Positions 45,501 to 57,500 of a DNA stretch of 64,000 nucleotides are shown piece after piece (the first letter of the stretch is position 1; each line of letters opens with the position of its first letter). Source of the DNA: Lepisosteus oculatus (taxonomy: Eukaryota > Chordata > Actinopteri > Semionotiformes > Lepisosteidae); assembly GCF_040954835.1 (NCBI RefSeq), contig NC_090698.1, forward strand, positions 39,423,501 to 39,487,500, given 5' to 3'. The notes below the pieces were generated by a model, which did no database searches, was not told the DNA's origin, and saw nothing but the letters and a program-made list of their open reading frames with translations. Both the position numbers and the translations under genes were made by a program.

Positions 45501-48500
45501 ATACAGTAGTAAGTACTGCATCTTTAAGGAAAAGAAAAACTTACATCACCTTTGAAAAGTATCTACACAGTCTGGTTGGGACATAAAAGACTTGCATCCA
45601 TATGCTCATCTTCACAACACTCTAATAGATCAGGTGCCTATTTTCAGCAAACTACTGACATCAATACTGTGAACACACCCAGAATGACTAAAGCTGATGC
45701 CTCAAATCATCAGTCATCAAATTTAGATACATCTTAAAAATGTACAGATGCAGCCATTCAAAATGGGTGAGGTATCACATGGTATCACACGGTATCACGC
45801 AGTGTCACGTGGTTAATCGCGCGTCATTTGACGCTCTGCCAGAAACTATCCGGCGTCACCTTGTAAAACCGCCAGGGGGAGCTTAACCTCTCATGTACAG
45901 CATTTGAGCCTTTAATTTTGAACTGTGTATTACAGCATGTTAATCATCAGTCATTAAAATGTTGGTATATTTTATGAAAGCAAGATTGCTCAGTTGGACA
46001 AAAGTACACAACCTACCTTTATCAGAAATATTTATGCATCAAAGCCTTTACTGAAGATATTACTAATAGTATTAATAATGGATGACTTTGGACAAGCTGT
46101 ATACTCAAAGTATAATTTCTTTAGCACATTTGTACAAGCACTTGGAATCTGTCCAAGCCATACTTTGTCAGGCATTTTGTTTTACTTCAACGGGCATAAA
46201 AACGTCCTTGCTTTTAACCGGGGTGTTTCATAATTTCTAACTACAAAAATGATTTAAAATGCGACACTTATCATTCAACTAGAGCTCAAAATATCACAAG
46301 GATTCTCAAGAGCACAGCAAAGAGTGTATTAAAAGACACTTGTATTTATCAACGCTTTCTTTTCCGTATGCCAGATTTTATGGAACCACTTCAGAAGGGT
46401 GTCAGCCAGTCAGATTCCAGGAATCGGTACTTTAAAGGAAAAATACACACCGGTATTCCATTTCTCCCTAACGATTTTAAGCATCGAAGTATTTAAATAG
46501 CATGTGAAATAGCATGTGAAAAAGTGGTAGTTTTAAGCTTTTCTGCCAATATAATATGAAATCGCGTATCTAAAGAATTTAATAACGGTATGATTATATT
46601 CATGTACTGCGACAGGGCTGTGTAGGGCTGTTTCGCCTCCCTGTTCATGTGAGTTGTCTTGTAGCCTACTGGTCTACGTGCCTGACTAACAATTGGTAGG
46701 TTGTGTGTTCAAATCCAGCTGGTGCTGGACTTTTCTTTTAACAAACATTTCTTCGAAAAAATAGAATAGCGATATTATGGACAATCCATTGACTTTTATA
46801 TTTCAAAATATCACAACATGATCGATTCTAAGTCATTTTTGATAACAATGAATAGTCACCTTCTTCCCTTCTGACAACGGTCCCTGCTTCTGCTTCCTGC
46901 TTCTATTGTGTGTGTGCAACAGAGTAAATTTTTATAGAGAAATGGAGGCTGGACAGTATGCGTTAAAATATAAACATTTATATTGATTTAAATCGTGTTC
47001 TGATTTAAATCGCAAACGCGTGTTATCCTTTAATACACTCTTTGCTGTGTACCAAGACCAGCTATATACTGTATGTTTATGTTCCATAATTAATATCGTT
47101 TATGGCCTTCACACGCGTTACAGTATGCTCCTATTCTTTTTATGCTCAGCTACTAAGATTTCCCTTCAGTGGTAAAATTCAATATCTACAACGGGCACAG
47201 TAAAGACTTTTACAGTAAGTCTTTCTACGACAGACCAACGGACCACGAGTGCCCCTATCGGTCAACCAATCACGTACCGCGGTACCCAGCGTGATCTTGC
47301 GTCATGATACGCGACACCGCAGCCAATTACCTGCGGTACGTGTCTGTACCGCGCACTTTGAATGGCTGCAATTGTATGTATAAATAAAAAAGTGAATGGG
47401 GCTTGAATTTCTGCAGTCTTCTCCCAATGAACTGTTACATATAAATATGTATACTGTATCTCACCTGTCCATTCACATTGGCCTTACTGTTTGATGCAGC
47501 ATCATCCTTAGAAGTCACTTTCTGCTGCTTTTTGTTCATCCCTACAAGTTCATAAGGAGCATTTTCAAAATCAAAGCTAATAAAAATTAAACACACATTA
47601 AATATCAAAATTAACCACACTTAATCGTGTTCTGTCAAGATCCACAGCTTCTCCATAATTTAATTTCTTATATGATATCCATTAATAATGAAAATAAATC
47701 ATTTTTACCACACACTCCAGTGTGTGACTTAAATCTTTCTTTTGTGAAGTAGTTTTGGACTGTCACTAAACACGTTATTTATGTATCCCAATGTTTTTCA
47801 TTCAAAAACTAAGTTTGGTCTTGACAGATTAAACTGCTAAACTTGCTAAACTTGTATTATACCAGTAACTTAACAGTCAATACAGAATTATGTTCCTGTA
47901 TTCCGAGATTTGTCAAAGGACAAGCTTCATCATACCAACCTGAGTAACCGAAGGAAATGCTTGACAATGGGCTGAGATAGATTCCACTTCCATAGATGGC
48001 TCCATGAAGCTACACAATCATAATGGAACATTAGAACAGTCTCTTGATTGATTACTTCATTCTCCGAAAACATACTTTCTGTTGTCTTTTTCAGTAATAA
48101 AAGCAAAAGTCTCTTAGATATTGTTTACATTTTAACTTCATAAATATAAATCTTAACTCAGCAATTGAGCTATTCTTTATTTCAGTTGAAGTGGAATTTT
48201 GATTTGTCCAGGTACAGTATCTCTTGAAAGTTAACTACAATCAATAAAGACACTATAAAAGTAATTGTGTGAATCAAGGAGACATGCAGGTGTTCATCTG
48301 AGAGTATTCAGTGTCTGATGTTTGTTTTAGGACTTTAAATAACTTGATTAGTTTGTGAGACTGATATATTACTGGAATTTTAATTTTTACTTCTTCTTCA
48401 TCTGTACTCAATTACCTGCACTCTTAAGAGATTTGCTGCTGGTTTATGATAAAAGTTCTACTTGACTGTGCCTACAGTATGATAAGTATTTCTAAATAAG

Positions 48501-51500
48501 TCCTGAAAGTTAAATGAATACTTTGAACAAAACAATTAACTTATGATGAGTGTTTTGTCAGCATTTTTTGGCATGTTTAGTTTGCACACAGCTAGTGTTG
48601 TATAATACCCGACATGAAAAATAGGAATACATTTAAATGATTTTTTTAAAGTGAATGACAAAGCATTGATGTATTACTAGCTACAAAATAAACTCCACAA
48701 AGGAGTTTGTAAAATTTGGAGTTTTATTCAAATTATCTTACCTGCATTCTTTATAGTGTGCCCTAGTTACACTTTTGTTTTCAAAAGGATTACAGCATCC
48801 ATTATCAACACATTCCTAAATTTAAATTCTCTTAGAATAATTGCTTCTCATTGTTCTCTAAAAAATAGATTTATTCTCCTATGAATAGATACCCCAAACC
48901 TCCTTGCATCCAATTCTTGATAAGCAGTGGCATATCTATAATGTACATTAAACCTTTAAAATGTAAATGTTGCCTGCAAAGATTTGCCTTGTTCCAATAA
49001 TTACATTTTTTCTCTGCATCATTTGCTGGATTAAATTAGAAATGAGGACAGTGTGCATTCATTTAGTGAATATGGGCAGTTGTAAATTATGTATGTTGGA
49101 AAGGACAAATCTGAACTGAAAAGGCAGTCGGTTACAACAGTGATGAGTTTTTGAACACTTTAATCATAACTCAAGTTTTTTCATTTATTTCCTGCCCATC
49201 CAAACTTAAAGAAATTGTTAAAAATGTATTTTATAGGTTAGTATTAATACAGACCATGTACAGCTGTTAGTTTGTTTTGCTGTAAATACATTTACAACTG
49301 TTGCAAATCCAGTTAATTCCTGGTTTATCATTGTGAATTTATATATATAATATAACACTTAATAAAGAAGACACTGTGCCGATATCAACTGTTAAATCAG
49401 TTACTGTATCTACTGGTCAATTAAAAAATATTTCTTGTACAGTTTCTAGTCTTGTTCTATACTCAGTAAAAACATTCCAAAGATTAAGGGATGCACATAC
49501 TGTACAAGGAAAATCTAGAAGTAAAGACCTTGATCAATTTATTCCAAAAATTATGACAATACTGGTAATCTGAGGTAGCAGACAATTATCCATCTGATAA
49601 TAACATTAAGCTGTAGTCTTACTATGGGGAAAAAAAGAACATAGTCAAAATGAAAAACCTAAAAACAGTATCATTCTCACTTTTGTGATAACATCATGCT
49701 ACACAGTTTCTGCATGCACTGTCCATGTCTTTTCTCATTTTTCTGCCTCTATGTTTAAACATGCTTGTAACTTTCAATAAAAATGATTTTACTGGGTTTT
49801 ACTGATATTCAGGCATTTATGAAAGCACTATTTTACCTGTAGTCTTGTGTTTGATGCAACTACTAAACCATTCCTCAGTATGGAGTGCCAGTTCTCTATG
49901 TGTGAACCACTGAAAAACAGAAAACAAATCCATTTTTTTTCTAAAGAATGTCAGTTGTGAAAGTATTGCAGTCAATAAGGAGACAATTTGAGTAGATATG
50001 TAATGGATATCACATGGCACATATAAGTATATGGAGTTAAGGATGTATAATTAGCAGTGGAAAAAACAATACTGAATTGAGCTAAGACATGTCAAGAGGT
50101 TGCAAAGTGGTCATATAATCATGTCTCCTTCAATTGCAAGCACAGCATGTTGATCAAGGCCATACATCATACTGGTCCAGGACATGTGATCCTTTATTTA
50201 TCCCCATAACCAACCAGAGGTCTATAGGATTAAGGTCAGTTGATAGTGCAGGCCAAACAAGTTATCATGTTATCATAATGTATCATGATGCAACTGCACG
50301 TGCATGCAACTACTTTTTTAGGCTGATTTGAAAGACTTTATAATGAAAATCTTGCTCGGAGGTATAATTGACAAGACGTATATATCCTTGTGTTCATTTA
50401 CAGCTGCCTATTCCTCTGCATCATGCAAATCCTTAGCTTATAACGCTGATCATCATAGTATGAGTAACAAGTCTTGTTGAATAATTAGACAAAAGGTGGC
50501 AGCAAAGTCTTACAAGAAGAGCTTTATTCCAAAAAGTCTTGGCTCTAAGCAACTATACCACACATCAATGTGTACAGTCCAATTTTTGGAAAATGTTTTT
50601 TAGTAGTTTAATTTAATAAAGATATTAGTATAATATCTTTTCAGGTAGATCAACCTTGATCGTACAAGCATACCCTGTGAATTGCCGAGATGTGGGTTAA
50701 TCAGTGAAGAGCAAGCTTTGTGCTTGTTCATTGTTTTTTCATTTTTTTTAAATATTGTTGACATTTGTAGAAAATCTGAGAACTCTGATGATAATGAACT
50801 TAAAGTATTTAAATATGCATAAAAAGTTACACAAAGTTATTTTGATTTTGCAAAACAAAAAAAATGCAATTGAAACAATGGTGAATCAATTCTTTAGAGA
50901 CAGGTCCAAAAGAGAAAGGTAAGAAAACCCACTGAAATGCGAAGGTACTCCCGAAGAGTTTTTTGGCAGCTCTGAAATTGGATTCTTTGGCCGGCGGACT
51001 GCTGAGCAGAAGGAACTGGTGAGGGGTGTGCATGAACTTCAGTTGCTGTCACCAAAAAAAAAAAGAGATGTTAAAACTTCTCAAAGAGCTTTGTTATTTT
51101 TAGATGTGCACTGAATCTCACACTTCGTATGACTTCAGTGTCATACTTACAGCAATTAAAAAAATGTTTGACAGAAACCAAAATTATCCGTGAAATTTTT
51201 TTTTCCTTATACGATTTTTGCCATTATGTTCTCAAATTTTGCAAAGTGTACAGGTATAGCAAACTGAAAATAAAACAAGTTGTGTATTATTTCGAAATTT
51301 TTCACTTCATCCATAACATTGTGGAGTATAAATTGTATTAGTGACCTGTATTTATAGAATAGTAACATTCAATAATAGTCTGCTATTTATCGTTTAAAGA
51401 AAAGAAAACACCAACAATTATGTAAGAAAATCCATCCATTATGAGAAAGCTGCTTAGAAAGACTTCAACCTGGATAAACCAACACTTTATTGCTGGACAC

Positions 51501-54500
51501 ATACCCACAAGTTCATAGATACAGTTTAGAGACACCAAACCAGCCTAACTTAACCAGCACGTATTTGGAAGTAGGAGTAAATCGGAAAGAGCAGTCAGAG
51601 GAAAACTACACTAAAGTGAAAACTCAATAAGGTGCCCCAGACAGGAATTGAACCCAGCACCAGAGCTGTGAAGCTGTAGCTCTAACCAGAATGCCATCCA
51701 ACTAAAAAAACATTCCAGATAATATACAACCCATTCTTCATTTATTTTTAAAACCCACAGAATTGTCAAAGGTTTTATAGTGTTAAGTTTGGGTTTATAG
51801 ACTTTTGGTTTTGGCACTAGCTGTTCCAATCTACTCCAAAACCAGACTATATCAGTTTTCCTCTCTTCTATAGTTTTTATTTCTTAAATTGTAGTTCTGG
51901 AAAAGAACTCCTGAGTACCTCCTTGTAACTTCCTATAGTCTGTCACAAGACTTTTTTACACTATTCACTTTAGCTACATGTTCATATGTGTTAAAGGATT
52001 AAAATAACTGAACTGCAGCTGCTAAATAAAGTGAAAGATTACCAACCCTTTTTTTAGATGTCTTGACAGATAATAAATGTTTCCAGAGAAAACCTCATTT
52101 TCATACCTGGCTCTTTGTCAGTTATAAAAACCAGGCTTAAATCCACAACAGAAGTCTGTTAATGACAAGGTTTTACTTTCTTTTCAGTAACATTTTAGCC
52201 ATTAACGTCACATGAGCAGTGTCTAACAAATTCTTTGTTGAATTCCTTCTCACCACTGAACCCTACAATTATCAGAAGAAAAGTCTGATCCACCACTGCA
52301 AATTTCTCAAAATTTTTAATTTGATTCTTAATAAAGAGTTACGTTAACAACCATTGAGGTTAGTCTGTATGATGCTCTTGGCAAGAAATTACAGAAAAAT
52401 GTTTCAGTTTCAAAATCAAAGCTAAACACTGCAGCTATGTAATCTTTCATCTGTATTGATGGATATTATGTAGAACTCAATAAAAAAAGATATCCAATAT
52501 GAAAGAGCTTTCTTTTTTTCTTTCCAAAAAAATACTTCTTCGGTGTTATTGAATAAATTGTAATATATTCAATGCATAAACTGAATTTTCTAATTGGCTC
52601 AAAATAAACATAATTAATTTGTAATAACGAAGTAGCCTTTATGTTTCATAGCTTCCTATGCAAATACATTTAATTGTACTAGCTTTGCTTGTGCTCAAGC
52701 CACTAAATTTTTATTATTTTTCAGGGTATGCAATTGGATTCAATTTTAGAAATCAAAAGTGGAGAGCTAGCTATTACTTATTAATATGATTTAATGGTCT
52801 TTAAACACCTACACAAGTATTTCCTTCCAGATAATTATGAGCAAATCTCATGCATGACAAAACAGACAGCATTTCAATACATTACTAGCATTTCCACCTA
52901 GTAGCTTGATCCCAGAAGCTAAGAAAAGCTGGACCTGACTAGTACTTGAATGGGAGACCCCCAGAGGAAAACCGGCTGCTATAAATGGCGATGGTTCACC
53001 AATTGGTGGCACTCTTCCTTCTGGATAAGAATTTCCAAACTAAGACATCAGAATGGTGACAAGACATTGCAGTATAGATCTCTTCCTTGTCTACTCCTTG
53101 AATACTTGGTAATTGAACATCTGACAGTGATTTTCATAAGAGTAAAGGTGTCCTTGTTAAATGCCACTTCAGACTTGCACAATCTATACAATTCAAATGA
53201 TGATATCTAACTTATTCATCTAAGGTGCTGTATAGTGGGTAATAATAGACTGCTAACTATTATTAGCAGTCACACCACTGTGTTCATATATATAAAACAA
53301 AGATTTACCTGGACAACAAAGTTTCCTTTGCCCAACTGCATATAATATTAAACATATTGTAGCATACAGTGATATCAATCATATATTATAATATAATAAA
53401 CAAACCATTACTATGTTGATATTTAATTAATTTTATTTTGAATGAAGACAATGTTAATGGATTTTCAGTGAACATATGTTTAGAAATCTGTTTTACTTTG
53501 CTTTTCTAAATTGTTCAACTTTGATTAAAATTCTTGTTGTAGAAACTCAAATGAAGAGGTGACTTACTCTGGGTACTGGTAGCTTGACTATGTGAGACCT
53601 GTTACTGGATATCACCCTAGAGAAAAGGAAAATTAATTAGTTCACTGGATGTTCATAGGAAGATTCCAATTTGTGTCCCTTGCTTTCTCATTTAAACATA
53701 TTCAATAAAGTAACAGCAAGCCTAACCTCAGGAAAAATAAGAGGTACATGAAAATGCAGAATTCAATAAAAAGCTTTTTTTGCTGAGTGGTTCTCCTCTT
53801 GCCCTTAATCTTTTTTTTTCCAATAAAAAACTCAAATGTTTCCATTTTAGAATAATTTATAAGAATAACTGTCATCTAATCAAATGATAAGTCAACCTGT
53901 TCCAAACAGGAAGAAAAAGTGTGTTTTTCTAAATAATTATCTTTATTTTACTTTTCCTTAATCTTTTTGTATGTCCTTGCATTCTGCTGGATAAAAAATA
54001 AATAAAAATGAATTTGAATTAAACACTGCAATTAATCTTGTATATCCACTGGAAATGTAAGGTAATTTAATAACACTAAAATTATTTAGCTTATTCAGTG
54101 ATAAATCTCAGTTAAAGTCACTAAAACCTTTCATTTTAGACCAGGAAATCAAGACTTCTTGTCCTTCTCTGGGTCTTTTCTGTGGAGTCTTGTGGAGTAG
54201 AGTGAACTAATGAATTATGCATAGTCTTGACTCAAAGGAAATTAAAATAGTTGACAAACAACATAATTCATTACAAGGAGATATTAGTAGGAGTTATTTT
54301 CAAAGGTAAGCAGCAGTTTCCAGTCCAGGTTTTCTTGGGCCAGACCACTTATGCTTTAGCTCAGAAAGACATTAGAGAAAAAAATAACAGCAATTTCCAA
54401 TACTTTAATCCACACTTTTGATATTATTTCCACAGTTGCTTTTAAAGAGTTAAACACCATCCCTTACTCCATAAAACATCACGTATGCCCTAACTTTACA

Positions 54501-57500
54501 ACATTGATTTATAGGCAATCTCACACAAGACATATAGACCTATACACAAGATAAAGTCTTATCTACAGTATATCCTTTTATATGACTATTTGACCAATTA
54601 AAAACAGGCTTCTAGATACGAAGACAGTTTTCTACAACTTCACCAAAGTCTTGTGTTCTATAGTTGTAAGTTGTATAGTTGTTCTATAGTTCCAATGATT
54701 TCTGTAATACTTCTATAATCTGCCATGCTAACTTCTGCCACCCACCCACCATCTTCATGCTACCAACAAAACAAGACTTTTATAGAAATCTTACTGCTGT
54801 TGTAGTACTGATAGTTCACAGGGATGCAGGTTGTAAATCTAGAACTTAGCTCATGACATGCTCTGTTCCTCATCATTAGTATTACCTACTGTAGCTGCTA
54901 CGTTTTACCAAGTTATGTAACAATTTGTATAATCTGTTGATTGAAACTGTAAAAATTCAAGTACCAATATTTTAAGGTAATTTTATTGATTGCCTTCTGA
55001 ATAGCCTTATGCAGAGTTAAAGTCTGTCTGTTTACAAGCACAGTCAAACAAAATGATAGCTATTCACACTTGGAATCCACCTTCCCCTGAAACTCCTGTC
55101 TTCAATACTCCCTAATTTTATGAAAAAACAACAGATTTCATACCATTGTAGAAGGGGGTGAGCCAATGGATCATGTTTATCCATCTGTTTCTTTATTTCC
55201 AAATATGGTGCCTGCAAAAGAAAAAAATAAAACCTTATTTTATTCTGTGTGCTGAAAGTCTGGGCATTTTAATTATTATGTATTAAGCATTATGTTAAGT
55301 ATTTGAGTATTGAGTATTTTAGTATAATTATATACAGTTGTTTATTTAGCAAGATAAATGGGTAATAATTTAAATATAATTGTATATTTACTGATTGAAT
55401 GACGTGTAAATTAAAAATGAATAATTCCGCGGTAGCTATTTATCTGACACCTATTTATGATTACAGAAAACTTGTTTCTCCTCCAAAAAAAAATAGTACT
55501 ACAAACACTGTATTTTGTATTTTTCAATATTTAATGTATGTTTAATATCATGTTATCATAAATGACTGATCACAGACCATAATTTTTTGTTATCAATTTG
55601 TAACTTGATAACAAAAAATGTAGCTATACTGTACATAGTAATAGTAAAGTAGTATTAAACACTAAAAACTATCGAACTATAAGTATATGAATGTTGCAGA
55701 ATTACCTGTGTCATCTCTCTGATTGATGTAAGGCTATCAAGGGCTCTCATCACTCGATCATAGTCCTTCTTCTGTAATGAAAAAAAAATACATATTAGCT
55801 GTGTACAACAAGCACACAGTGTAAAAATATGGTGGACAGTATTCCCTGTCCAGTTCCAAGAAATATATTAAGTTTCTCTGTTCACAGGATAGACAATAAA
55901 GGATTACACAGTAGTTTATACGTGAAAATTGAATGGCAGCAATTTATCACTACATTTCACTATGATGTCTTTCATGAGTTTTTTAATAAAGAGTAATACA
56001 CCACTCTTATAAAGTTTGTAGGAGTTACATTGTAGAAGTACATGGAGTCAAGTTACTTAGCCATTTTACATTTTGTTGTGTAAACCGTATTCAATTAATT
56101 TCAACACAACTGGCTCCAAAGTTGTAAATCTGCTGAAATCCCAAGCACAGGTAAAAATGCATGGCTGTGCCCAATCTTCTATCTTGAAGAACGAGGAGGA
56201 GGACAGAAGGAGAAGCAGCAGAAGAAGGATTATAAATTATACCCGTGGGTTGAAGGCCAGTGTCTTAGAATCATTAGGATCAACCACTGAAGGATATGGC
56301 TCGAAAATCACAACTTTCCTTGGGGATTCCAGGGCTGATCGACACATGGAGACCAACAAATCAACAACCTGCAGGAAAATCAAAAGAAAAGTGTACATGA
56401 CTTTTAAGCAGAAAGTGTAACATCTGGCTTATGGCAACAAGGAAACTAAACTGAATATACTGCATTGGACTTATTTAGTATTCACATTTCAGTAAGCAAC
56501 TAATTATTTAAAGAAGAGTTTATTTAATATTTATACAAATGTAGTTAATGTGTGCCCTATACATCTTAAGAATAAGAAATGACTACCAAGAGCTTCTTTA
56601 TGTAAAAGCTAAGCTTTATTTTTCACTGTAAACCGCCACCAATAACATAAAATCAGCATACAAATCTGTTAAAGTTTGTTTTTTCCTGAGGAGTTGATTT
56701 TTTTCATGAGTCAGTGTGGCATAGGAAATGTAAAGAAAACAGTACATGTACTCAGGAACTGATCTAACCTTCTGAAGATCAGCTGAGAGACTATGGGATA
56801 TAATATTATGATAATGTCCATAACACTATGATCATTTTAAATTTTAACACAGTCAAATTTAAAATGATCATAGTTAAAACATATATAAAACAGCTAAAAT
56901 GTTAAAAAAATTAATTATATTACAGATTACTATCTAGAATGTGTTTATCTGCTGTAAAGCTGCTATATTCAAGATGTAATCTTGACAGGACACTTTTTTA
57001 AAATGTGTTTTCTAAAGAATACACACATTTCTCAGCATAACCTTGCAAAAAAAAAAGGATCGGTTTGCATCTGGTTGTTTGCTAACATTTTCCAAGTATA
57101 GATGCTTGTTGGATATTACTCTTCAGTTTGGCAGTTAGCAACACTCAAAGGTAACCATGGTTAATTTGGAGATGACTTTCATTGCCAGTATGATCATTTA
57201 TGTACTGTATTTCAAAATCTATTCTTTATCAGTATTGCCAAATGCAAATTGATAAGAATAATAAAGATGTATTTGATGTATTTTGTATCTGAATGATGTG
57301 GCTTGTATACTGGCATTTACAGGATATTGCAATTCCACGTGTGCTTGTGAACTGACAGATCCGAATGAGCACCCACTTACAGATAAAAACATAAACTAAA
57401 ATTCGCAAAGTGAATAATGCACCGTTTTACACATCTTTTTTGTCTACCACAGTTTAGGAGAGTAGAAATATTGTAGCAATAAGGCCTATTATTTCCCTTT

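Noticed and set aside
46650..46735. Functional tRNA gene
   Set aside because: Box-like motifs are present, but no proper acceptor stem or anticodon arm could be folded.
52893..53000. 5S rRNA gene
   Set aside because: Only the internal promoter part is present, with changes, and it continues into a SINE body.
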